Shown one piece after another: positions 41,896 to 51,620 of a stretch of 64,000 nt of DNA. The position numbers and the translations under genes are program-made. The stretch is from assembly GCA_003184365.1 (NCBI GenBank), contig NKYR01000011.1:310001-374000 (forward strand), written 5' to 3'. Numbering within the stretch: the first letter of the stretch is position 1; each line of letters begins with the position of its first letter. Below the pieces are notes generated by a model. That model ran no database searches and was not told where the DNA came from. It saw only the letters and a program-made list of their open reading frames with translations. The stretch is from Evernia prunastri (lineage: Eukaryota > Ascomycota > Lecanoromycetes > Lecanorales > Parmeliaceae).

Positions 41896-43374
41896 TTTTT
41901 TAATATAAATATATTGTCACGGTGTGAAGTCAGCCCTACCCTAGCCCCGATCTAGCCCAGTCAGCCAAAGGTCGCTAGGACCTCATTCCAACAGTTGGAT
42001 GCGAGCATCTATGCGATAGATGCGATAAGCTAGTCTAGCGTGTCATCTGTTCTCATATAGGGGCGCTGGTCGCCCACTTCCTGTTTTCCTGCTTCGTCTT
42101 TCGTCTTGTAAATAGACCTGACCCTACCAGACCAAGTATACCAAGTGGTAGTCCTAGCCTAGCCTCGTTCTTTGACATATATATACATTATTCTTACACC
42201 GTAATTCGTAATCTCGAAGTTCGATATAATATCTCTAAGTTTCTCTTGTAGCTTACCATTTTAAATTTCTCGATTGCTTAGATCACGCGTGCGTCTTATA
42301 TCATAAGTAAATCGAAAGCTCTTAAGCTGTCGCTTCGTGATATCGTATTTATACTTACGTAGATTACGTAGGATTTTGATATCTGANCGTACGTTGACTG
42401 CCCTTGAAGCAGGCTCACTTGGTGACTAGCTTGTTTGATCTCGCCTAGTTCTACGAGCCTGTGTGACAGCTTCTTTTTCTGCTCGCCTGCCAACGAGCTG
42501 TTTGACAGTTTCTTTAATCTCGTCTGCCACGAGCCTGTTTGACAGCTTCTTTTGAATCCGCTCGCCTGCCAACGAGCTAACAGCGAGTGTTCCTGCCTTT
42601 CGGGATCGTCGGCCTCACTGGTGATGAGTGTGTCTGCCTTTCGGGGTCGTCGGCCTCATCGTAAGCCACGCGTTCTTTTCACTGGAGGGCTAAGGCCAGG
42701 GGCCCAATATCCTATGGGTGAGGGATCAATAGAATAATGTTAGGAGTAGGTGTTGACCAAGATTCTATTGATGAGGAAGGAACTTGCTATCTCTAGGAAC
42801 TATGGTACATATAGTGGGAGAGTGTGCCAAGACCCTAGCCCATAGGGCTACTTGCCAAGTGCCTGCTTGACACACTCGTAACATTTTTTAATATAAATAT
42901 ATTGTCACGGTGTGAAGTCAGCCCTACCCTAGCCCCGATCTAGCCCAGTCAGCCAAAGGTCGCTAGGACCTCATTCCAACAGTTGGATGCGAGCATCTAT
43001 GCGATAGATGCGATAAGCTAGTCTAGCGTGTCATCTGTTCTCATATAGGGGCGCTGGTCGCCCACTTCCTGTTTTCCTGCTTCGTCTTTCGTCTTGTAAA
43101 TAGACCTGACCCTACCAGACCAAGTATACCAAGTGGTAGTCCTAGCCTAGCCTCGTTCTTTGACATATATATACATTATTCTTACACCGTAATTCGTAAT
43201 CTCGAAGTTCGATATAATATCTCTAAGTTTCTCTTGTAGCTTACCATTTTAAATTTCTCGATTGCTTAGATCACGCGTGCGTCTTATATCATAAGTAAAT
43301 CGAAAGCTCTTAAGCTGTCGCTTCGTGATATCGTATTTATACTTACGTAGATTACGTAGGATTTTGATATCTGA
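41400..43374. repeat. Exact 987-bp direct duplication across an N
   Basis: 41400-42386 and 42388-43374 are the same sequence with the N at 42387 between them. It covers the left part of the retroelement, one LTR, and about 490 bp to its right beginning TGTCACGGTGTG, itself possibly another LTR. Perfect identity meeting exactly at an N indicates overlapping contig ends that were not merged. Confidence 0.85.
42738..42883 (-). repeat. Third LTR copy (in duplicated block)
   Basis: It matches 41750-41895 base for base as part of the 987-bp duplication, so it is probably the same LTR counted twice. Confidence 0.75.
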
Positions 43375-45271
43375 TGTTAATTTTTTGTAGAAGAGAATTA
43401 TAAGAAACTCGCTGTGTCGGATTCAAGTATATTATGATAAATTCTAAGTAGTTTTCACTTTATATCTTATCTTGTAAAAGTACGTTTGAGAGTAGAGATA
43501 AAGTAGATAATATACGAATCGCTCTACGTTTTTAATTCAGTCAATTATTTGAAATTTGAAGATTCTCGTATCTCATCTCAGCTTAATATCGTTTTTAAAA
43601 GAATCTAGATCGATGAGAATCGATATAGTGATATCAGAACGTCTTCTAATGATAGAATATTATTTAATAAGATAGATTTGAGAGTTATAGAGTCATCGCA
43701 TATATTTTGGTGAAATGATAGAAGAATTGTTGATTTTTGCAAAAAACGATTTTTTGATTTTCCAAATTTGATTTTGGTGGGGTTGACCCCCCTGTTCATT
43801 CAGGATGCCGTATAGGTAGAGTTTTGCCAACATCAGCAGTGACCGTATTACGGTGTGTCATAAATAAAAATCGGTTGGTCACTATGGCACACCGTATGGC
43901 ACTATCAAAAAGTCTACCATAGTCTACCTCATTTTCACGCCTCCCAATAACTCTACGTACAGCTACAATAGCTCTCAAAACAACTGATAGCCACCCCCCC
44001 TCGACAGCGAAGCTGCCCCCAATTTCCCTGGTCTGCGCTGCATGCTCCCTCGCATCATTCCCAACACCTCTACATTATGGCGGTAGAGGTCCGCGTGCCT
44101 CATCCCTTCTGCTATTGAATGTTAAGAGATGGGACTATAGGGCCATGTGTATTGTATACGCTGAGAAGAAGAAATGCACGGGAACAGGGGGATAAGAGAC
44201 ATCAGTGACTACGAACCATGCATGCCGTTCATTAGGACAAGATGGCAAGACATCTAGGACACAAGGGCTCATGGTCAGATGGAGGAGGGGAGCGCCAGCG
44301 TCTTGGACAAGGCACAACCACAATGTGTCGTGGGCCGATGTGGGGATTGGCATTAAAGCTGCCACGCTTTTCTGCGATGCGCGTGTGGCCGTGCCCTTCC
44401 GAGGCATACTGGTGACTTCGTAGGCTATTCTGGCTCTGCATATTTGCTTGGCAAACGTCTCGTTAGAATATCCATTTCGACGATGAAATTCAACACGCTG
44501 CTCTCAAAGGCGAGCACAAGCAGAAAATGCCTAGGAATTCCTAGGCTGCGATGTTACGACCCCGAATCCCGCATGTATATCGCTGGGCTGCACAATGGAG
44601 GGGACGATTGCCTTTGCAATAGCTGGAAGACTTTCGGATATCCAGGCAGAAGAAATTTTCTCCTTTTCAGACAGCTCGCTCGGCTGATACTCACTGTTCC
44701 CTATGCAACATTCCCATCCACCTCATGCTTGGATCCCCTAGTCCAGGCTATCGATATCAACGGATTAGCGCATCGCCTTGAATATCATCATTTATGGGAA
44801 ATCCATAATTATATTGCTCAAGCAGTGCTACTTCTCGGTCCACGGCAGGCCCAATCAAAAACGTTTCCGCAGGTTTGGCGGCAGGCAAGCCGTTAGCTGT
44901 CAAAGCTGCTACCCCAGCAGTGGCTGCAGCTGGGTTGCCTGCTTCGCGAGAGGCTTTGACATATTATCTCGCATTGCTTTCTTGATATCGATTCCCTTTG
45001 CCGTGATTGCAAAAGCGTCGCCCATTCTGTCGCCGAGTTATCGAAATACTTCACGCAGCATGTAGCGATCCCTTCTGAGGCAGGTAGAGTCGCTGAGAAT
45101 CGTGAGTTCGGGAGTGAACAAGGGGTCTTCGTGGTCGAAATTGAAGTTCCATGTGTACGTGGTGTCCTTGGTACGGTTAGACACTTGGAGACTCAGAAAT
45201 CATAGTGGCACACAGATGATCTATTATTTTGATGCGCAACAACACTGCTCTACTAATCGCGAAGCATTGTC
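43375..45271. other. AT-rich repeat DNA, then unassigned sequence
   Basis: From about 43140 to 43780 the DNA is very AT-rich with no coding signal. From 44483 a 137-codon ATG frame (MKFNTLLSKASTSRKCLG) lies on the plus strand, while the minus strand near 45000 reads AITAKGIDIKKAMRDNMSKPL. Neither is recognisable, and the two are not compatible with a single gene. No call. Confidence 0.4.
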
Positions 45272-45787
45272 TTATAAACCATCATCTTCGAAAGATCGCA
45301 GTCTGACATACCGTTCCGGCTCCTTGAAGCGGTTTTCGATGCCTTTGGTCTTACCCACTCTTAATGCAGTGCCGGACTCTTTCAGGTGCGTACGACCGTG
45401 TATCCGCCAGAATTGCCAAGAACAGTTCTGCCCACCGAAGCTTTGAATGACATTATCACCACGCGGATGCACTCTGGTGAAGTCGGAGCAATCATAGACA
45501 ACATCATCTATCACGATCCCTTGGGTCGGTCAATATCAGGTGAGGTCTGTTTCCAAACGTCTCGTGGCAGACATACATAGTTTTGAGCCTTGCTTTCCGT
45601 CTCTCGACATTACCGTTTCTGCCGGTATGAAGGGCAAGTCCTCATTTTGAATTTCCTTGGTACGAATTGGATACTCTACATTTTCGATATTGGGGACTTC
45701 ATCGGCCTCAATCGCTTCCTCTCTCTTCAAAAACTGTTCGTAGTCTGTACGGGATGGCCTTTGCCGGCCGGGTTTTATCCATCCCAT
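45272..45787 (-). CDS. Cytochrome b5-like heme-binding domain protein
   Basis: Exon 1 (45787-45577) and exon 2 (45519-45272) are joined over a 57-nt intron (GTATGT to CCAAG), giving 152 residues. The protein opens MGWIKPGRQRPSRTDY, then LPFIPAETV leads into the b5-like domain: LWIVIDDVVYDCSDFTRVHPRGD, with the first heme-ligand His in VHP, then VIQSFGGQNCSWQFWRIHGRTHL with the second. The family motif HPGG is HPRG here. There is no membrane anchor, so it is a soluble, single-domain form. Such domains pass electrons to desaturases, reductases or P450s, or bind other ligands; the partner is unknown. The gene is divergent from the amidohydrolase locus. Confidence 0.82.
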
Positions 45788-46280
45788 AGCAGAAAATTGA
45801 AAGTTCAGGATTTGGCGGTCTAGCAGATCGAGGAGCGGGACAATCGTGACATTTCGGAGCACCCATGAGATGATTAACTGGTACTAGGGCGCCAAGATAT
45901 CTCTGGGAATGGCACCTGAAGTTCATTCTAGGGTGCAAAGTATACTTGGTACCCCGGACTCCTGTTCGGATTGTGCCCGCAAACCCCGCAGCGGAGAAAA
46001 TCCGATGCTTGATGGGAAAGTTTGAAATGCCGTGCCCACAACTATAGACTACTCTTAATCTACGCTGCTGATTCATGGCTCATGAGTGTGCTCTGATGCC
46101 GGATAATGTTCGGCATGTGCACAGTGCGGGGATAGCGATGAGCGCGGGTTGTTCTGCCATCGTGGGCGCTCCCACCACTGGAATCTTGGTCGGGTTTTAA
46201 TCAACTTGTTTCTTCGATCCATCTTTCTTTTAGCTTGTTATTATTTCTCGAGCTTGCATTTTCTCTTCTAAATCAACACG
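45788..46280. promoter_or_regulatory. Divergent promoter region
   Basis: The 493-bp spacer separates the cytochrome b5-like gene (minus) and the amidohydrolase frame (plus). A pyrimidine-rich tract precedes 46281. ORFs that cross it on the minus strand are upstream extensions without ATG context or domains. Confidence 0.4.
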
Positions 46281-47851
46281 ATGGCGCCGGGCATACTTGT
46301 CAATGGCGACGGTGGTAGCAACAATGGCCTCGACAGTCGCCGATCCTCTGGAAGGAAGCTCAACCCTCAGGACGACCTACATTTCGACCCAAAGCTCAAG
46401 CCCAGGACGTATCACATGGAAGGCACTCGGTCCGACTCCAAAGTGCTTTTTCTCGACGTGAGTATTCTTGATTCAACAGGAGCAGATCCCTACCCTGGAG
46501 ATGTCTACATCGAAGGAGAATGAATTGTCTTTGTTGGCACTGTTCCCAAAGTGGAAGAGCTCCAAGATGACCCCACGGTGCGGGTCATCAATGGTCGTAG
46601 GCGTACACTCATGTCTGGCTTGGGAGACGCGCACACACACTTTACGTGGAACAACGGTGCCCTGGACAAGCTTGGTGATGTCGGTGTCGAAGAGCATACA
46701 CTGATGACGGCACGGTCTGCGCAATGCTACCTCGATTCTGGCTATACCATGTGCTTCGGCGCGGCATCAGCCAAGGATCGACTGGACTGCGTGATAAGAG
46801 ATTATATTAACGCAGGGGATATACCAGGACCCAGGTATCTGGCCAATGGAAAGGAGATGGCGGTTCGAAATGGAGAACTCGCTGCAGGAATCACGGTTTT
46901 CGCTGATGGACCGCTCGAGATGAGGGAAGTAATCAGACATCACAAAGACATTGGAGTAGATCAGATCAAGCTTAGCATGTCTGGTGAAGAGGTAATTATA
47001 ACCCAGGGCTTCGTATTTAGTCTGACGCTCATATATCTTCTCAGATCACTGAATCACGCTCAGCCCAAGACTCATACTACAGCGACGCTGAAACCGCCGC
47101 CTGCGTCGATGAAGCGCATCGCCTTGGCCTCCGACTCTGCTCCCATGCCCGCGCTCGTGACTCGGTCAAGCAATGCGTAAAGCACGGGGTGGATGTGATA
47201 TATCACGCAAGCTATATCGATGACGAGGGCATGGAGATGTTGGAGAAAACCAAACACAAACACGTGGTGGCACCGGGAATCAACTGGCTATGGGCTACAG
47301 TATATGAGGCCGCTCCTTTCGGCTACTCTTTCGAGAAGGCGGAACAGGTCGGGTATATGAAAGAGTTGCAGACGGCCATCAGAGCTCTCAAAGAGATGCA
47401 TGAGAGGGGCATTACCGTGCTGCCGTAAATCTTCCTCTCACAATGGGTTCGCAGATAATTTGCTAATGTCAATAGTGGTGGTGACTACGGCTTCGCCTGG
47501 ACTCCTCATGGCACGTACGCGCGGGACTTGGAGCACTTTGTCAAGCTCCTAGACTTCACACCCATGGAGTCTATAATCGCGGCCACAGCTGGCGTGGCGA
47601 AACTTTTTATGCGGGAAGACGAGTTGGGCAAAGTCAAACCTGGTTATTTTGCTGACGTCATTCTGGTGGACGGAGATCCATTAAGAGATATTGCGATTCT
47701 TCAAGAGCACGACAAGCTGAACGTGATAATGATCAACGGTAGAGTTCACAAAGCATCATATAAAGAATTCCTGAAGGCGAGCCCCGGACCCGAGATCTTG
47801 CCTTCAACGATTGCGCCAATGACCAACTTTGTAGCCTACGAAGATGGCTAA
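46281..47851 (+). pseudogene. Metal-dependent amidohydrolase domain with premature stop
   Basis: Exons are 46281-46991, 47045-47424 and 47476 onward, with introns of 53 and 51 nt. The frame is intact except for TGA at 46521 (codon 81), between VYIEGE and IVFVGTVP, where relatives would have one ordinary residue. All expected metal and active-site positions follow: HTH in GDAHTHF, the Lys of QIKLSMSG, the His of LCSHARAR and YHASY, and the Asp of GGDYGFAW. It belongs to the imidazolonepropionase-like amidohydrolases that hydrolyse amide or cyclic amide bonds. The frame ends with TAA at 47849 but is open beyond it into the fumarylacetoacetase domain. As written, translation from 46281 would yield only 80 residues. 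Confidence 0.75.
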
Positions 47852-47902
47852 GGACGAGCCAGAATTGGCCATCTCAATCTCGAGGAATGTAAAATCACTC
47901 CA

Positions 47903-49447
47903 ATGGCCATGGCATCGGGGGCCCCAGTCAGTAGTCTGTTTCAGGTCATTGAGCTGAACAACGATGTGGTCCCTGCAGGGGAAAGTATCGCTTTGGATTC
48001 GGTGAAACTCTTACCGCCTATCAGCGGTCGAGACATACTCTGTGTTGGCAAAAACTATGCTGCGCACGCTCAAGAGTTCAACAAGAGTGGTTATGATGCC
48101 AGCGACAAAATCGACCAGCCATCCCACCCCGTCATCTTCACCAAGCGATCTACCAGTATCGTGGCTTCGGGGCATGACATTTACCCACATCCTGATTTCA
48201 CCCAGAGTCTGGACTATGAGGGTGAAATAGGAGTCATCATCGGCAAGCCTGGTTTTGCAATTGACGAGAGTAACGCCCTGGATCACGTCTGGGGTTACAC
48301 CATCATTAACGATGTAACGGCTCGAGAGAAGCAACGGGATCACAAGCAGTTTTACATTGGCAAATCTGCCGATACCTTTTGCCCAATGGGCCCTATAGCA
48401 GTACCTGCTGCCCAGCTACCCAAGGTTCTGAGGGTGCAGACGTATGTGAACGGCCAGAAACGTCAAGATGGCACAACGGAGGATCTTATCTTCTCTGTTG
48501 CGAACCTAGTGAAGACCCTCTCCGAAGGCATCACCCTTCAGCCAGGCGACGTTCTAGCGACAGGCACAACAGCCGGTGTAGGTTTCGGTCAAGATCCCCC
48601 AAAATTCCTCAAGCCCGGCGACTCAGTCGAAATAACCGTTACCGGTCTCGGCAAACTCACTAATCGTATCGCTGACGCTGGCGTCCCGGACAAGACGATG
48701 GAAACCATCTCCAAAGTCTCCAGCATCCCAATGTGCAACCTCGACATCAGCTGTGGCGGCGCCGGTCTCACAAAGATCAACGACAAACTGATAAACATCG
48801 TCGAACTAGGTACCGGCACGGACCCCATCGTCTACATACACGGTCTCGGCGGCACCATGGAGTTCTACCGCCCTCTCATCGAAGCAGCAAACCTCGGCGA
48901 ATCTCACAAAAACATCCTCTACGACCTCGAAGGCCACGGCCACACCCCGACCAAAGCATCCTCACCCGTGACCATGGACAGCCTCGCCGACGACTTGACC
49001 AACATAATCACAAGCCCAGACCTCAACCTCGGCCCCGCAACCCTAATCGCACACTCACTGGGCGGCCTCATAGCCACAAACTTCGTCCTCAAGCACCCAT
49101 CCCTCGTCAAGAAGCTCATCCTCATCGGCGCCGGCCCCTCCCCCCTCCCCGCCGCAGCAAGCGAAGCAACCACCAAGCGCGCCTCCGCCGTCCGCGCACA
49201 AGGCATGCGCGCATCCGGCGTCGCGGAATCCGTCGCGAATGCAGCGACATCGGCGCGAACGAAGCACGCGCGTCCCCTCGCGCTCGCAGCGGTGCGCGCC
49301 TCTTTGCTCTCGCAGAACCCGGAGGGATATGCGAAGGGGTGCATAGCGCTCGCGGGGACGGCGGGCACGGCGTTGGAGATCGAGAGGATCAAGGTGCCGG
49401 CGCTGATTGTGGCGGGGGACGAAGATAGGGTGTCGAGCGTGGAGTGA
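47903..49447 (+). CDS. Fumarylacetoacetase-family domain fused to alpha/beta hydrolase, truncated
   Basis: The frame gives 514 residues from the ATG at 47903. Residues 40-255 are a fumarylacetoacetate hydrolase-family domain: GRDILCVGKNY, the metal ligands of LDYEGEIGV (E106, E108) and IINDVTARE (D137), and GDVLATGT. Residues 295-514 are an alpha/beta hydrolase of the 3-oxoadipate enol-lactonase type: YIHGLGG, nucleophile elbow AHSLGG (S385) and GDEDR. A TGA at 49445 cuts it before the catalytic His, although the frame continues to 49588 with ARVVVLEGVGHWHCFED, which holds that His. The codons before 47903 (TNFVAYEDG, stop, GRARIGHLNLEECKITP) look like the true N-terminus, in frame with the amidohydrolase. 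See the finding on the three-enzyme frame. Confidence 0.75.
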   Translation: MAMASGAPVSSLFQVIELNNDVVPAGESIALDSVKLLPPISGRDILCVGKNYAAHAQEFNKSGYDASDKIDQPSHPVIFTKRSTSIVASGHDIYPHPDFTQSLDYEGEIGVIIGKPGFAIDESNALDHVWGYTIINDVTAREKQRDHKQFYIGKSADTFCPMGPIAVPAAQLPKVLRVQTYVNGQKRQDGTTEDLIFSVANLVKTLSEGITLQPGDVLATGTTAGVGFGQDPPKFLKPGDSVEITVTGLGKLTNRIADAGVPDKTMETISKVSSIPMCNLDISCGGAGLTKINDKLINIVELGTGTDPIVYIHGLGGTMEFYRPLIEAANLGESHKNILYDLEGHGHTPTKASSPVTMDSLADDLTNIITSPDLNLGPATLIAHSLGGLIATNFVLKHPSLVKKLILIGAGPSPLPAAASEATTKRASAVRAQGMRASGVAESVANAATSARTKHARPLALAAVRASLLSQNPEGYAKGCIALAGTAGTALEIERIKVPALIVAGDEDRVSSVE

Positions 49448-49588
49448 GCGAGGGAGATGGAAAGGAGGATCCCGGATGCGAGGGTGGTGGTGCTGGAGGG
49501 GGTGGGGCATTGGCATTGTTTCGAGGACTTGGAGGGCGTGGCGCGTGCGGTGAGGGGGTCTTTGGGCGCCGAGTGGGTTTCCACTTGA

Positions 49589-50640
49589 CCATGTTTTGAT
49601 ATGTTTAGATCGAGCAGAATGCTTATGTCTTGTAAGACACGTTCGTGACGGGGAGACGAGGCTCGTAGGTTAACTTTCGGCGTAAGACTCGGCCAGTGAC
49701 AAATTGTGCTCCTGCCTCTGACCCTTTTTCAATCATAAACTTTTTCATTCAAGAATCACTTGCGAATCTCAACTCCTCAATTTGACCACTCTCATCAACT
49801 TCACCTCGACCCCCTAGCCCCAAACCACGGTAGCCGCAAGCCTCGACAGCACCAGATATCTCAGTCATCCTCAGCCACGGACGATGGTATCGAGTATTTC
49901 AAAACCCTCAAAACGCCAGTACTCAAGACAAAACTCCAAGACTGTAGCCAATTCCACAGAGAACGCAAGCCGGCACTGCAACTCAGGCTGATTGAGGGTC
50001 TGATGAAAGACTATGCAAAAGGTTGGACGCACTATTAAAGGCTGAAAATGGAGATCATACGTTTCAACAGTCAAGGCCGGGATCCTCGTGAATTCTCCGG
50101 TATACACCTGAAGTCCTTCGAGCGACCTGCGTGGGTGTCACAATAAATTCCACGTACGGTGGGGATCAGATTCCGGTGGCGACTGGCGTTTGCATACGAG
50201 ACCAACATGGGCTTATGGAGACAATGGCTCCTGGGGGTACGGCTAGGATGCTTTGGATGGACCGTAACTGGCACACGCAGGGACTGGATGGATAAGAGCA
50301 CATCCATTGTTCTCGGTCTGAGGTGTGAAGGTATGGAGACGATAGTGGTATTCTGCAGCGGACCCACACAGTCCACCATGTCCCCATATCCATCGTACGG
50401 CGATCTCTGATTGGCGGACGATGAGAAAGAGGGATTGCGGACATGCACCTTCTGCACAGACCATGAATAGGGCATCTTGTGGAGGACCTGGTTCCACCAA
50501 CGGGCATGAGGACCGGTCAGCTGATTATGGACGAGCTTTGAGGTTGACGCAGTGTAGACACCATACTCCTTTGTCATCATCCATATGAGCGAGAAAGGCT
50601 GAGATCGGATGTAGGGTGTGATCTCCGCTCAGATCATACG
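49589..50640. other. Intergenic with a possible SAP-like fragment
   Basis: At 49886-50036 the plus strand reads YFKTLKTPVLKTKL to RLIEGLMKDYA, resembling part of a SAP helix pair, but there is no ATG nearby and no continuation. The 169-codon minus frame at 50071-50580 has no recognisable domain and is not called. Confidence 0.35.
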
Positions 50641-50669
50641 CTCCAACAATTAGCTGACAGCTGTCTTCA

Positions 50670-51620
50670 TGTTCATCAAATAATCCTTGGCGATCTCATC
50701 CCTCGTGATAAAGAGATCCGGCATTGCTAAAGAAAGCTGACGGAGCCATCTTCGAGCCACTCCTGCCTAGCCACTCCTGCCTCGTCTGCGTCAAGTGAAT
50801 AATGGTGTCTTCGCCCATCTCAGGCCTGTCCAGAGGTATATCTTGCATATCTTATGGTATGTTCATTCAATACCCGTTTTCGACAGCGCATGGATGCATA
50901 GAAGAGGTCATGACGTTTTAGTTACCGGTACTGTATGATGCATTCAGGGCATTGGAGGTTCGCCAGTTTCCACGTCCGTTGACTGCTGAAGCCGGGTCGT
51001 AGAAAGTGATTGCAGTTGATGTAATATTGAAGGTTGGCTAGTCGTCGTCTTTCAGAATCAAGCTCGAGCAAACGCGTGCCGCGAGGTGGAGTCCACTAAC
51101 CTCTTGTGCCATGTCCGCCGCTTGCTTCGAGCCAGCAAATTTGACCGAAGAATCAAATCACCAGCGCCGATGCCTTCCACCACTGACCCGGGTCTTTTTT
51201 CACAACCGGCGCATTTGGCTGAAGGTATACAGCATGATTGACCAACACAGTCATTTTGCCTAAGTCGGCTACCATATCCTCAGCGGTGGATTCGACCACG
51301 ACCCAGTCCTCCATATTCATGTTCCCCATCAAATTACTGATTTAACTTTCCCAGCAATCTTTGCTGCATATCACAGATCCTTCTCTAAAACCAAAAAGCC
51401 AGAGCGAGCTGCGACATCGATTGCTGCAGCGCCTGCTTTTGCGTATGCGATGGGAGTGATGCACCCGGTGCCTTGGAACTTCGAGTGATGAAAATATCTT
51501 TGCCCTTCTTAGATCCGGTCGCGGGGTCAATGGTTGGATAGGAGGTTTGACGAATGGTTTTGACAAAGTTGGCGCCAGTGGGTGGGGTTCTAGCAGGATG
51601 GCAACAGACTGCACAGTTCT
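50670..51620 (-). pseudogene. Decayed short-chain dehydrogenase/reductase gene
   Basis: Reading leftward on the minus strand there are pieces of one SDR in the right order but in different frames: ANFVKTIRQTSYPTIDP and GKDIFITRSS (51590-51500), AYAKAGAAAIDVAARSG (51460-51410), KMTVLVNHAVYLQP and QWWKAS (51270-51140), NALNASYSTG (50960-50930), then LDRPEMGEDTIIHLTQTRQEWL (50840-50780). The order cofactor strand, NNAG-like position (here NHAV), active-site region and C-terminal WL block fits this class of fungal SDRs. The glycine motif is degraded, YxxxK cannot be found intact, and many stops and shifts occur. Boundaries are approximate. Confidence 0.65.

Noticed and set aside
41564..42737. Two identical 61-codon plus-strand ORFs (41564 and 42552)
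   Set aside because: They are the same sequence duplicated by the assembly and lie antisense in the retroelement interior.
46521..46523. Claim that the stops in the three-enzyme locus are RIP products
   Set aside because: A TGA from CGA or TGG does not need the preferred CA-to-TA change, and the locus is not in an AT-rich repeat; the cause stays open.
48733..49584. Long ORFs on both strands over the alpha/beta hydrolase part
   Set aside because: Arg/Pro- or Ser/Ala-rich shadow frames of a GC-rich coding region with clear hydrolase motifs in the other frame.
50071..50580. 169-codon minus-strand ORF
   Set aside because: ATG start, but no domain, no neighbours in support and unremarkable composition; other frames in the same interval are nearly as long.
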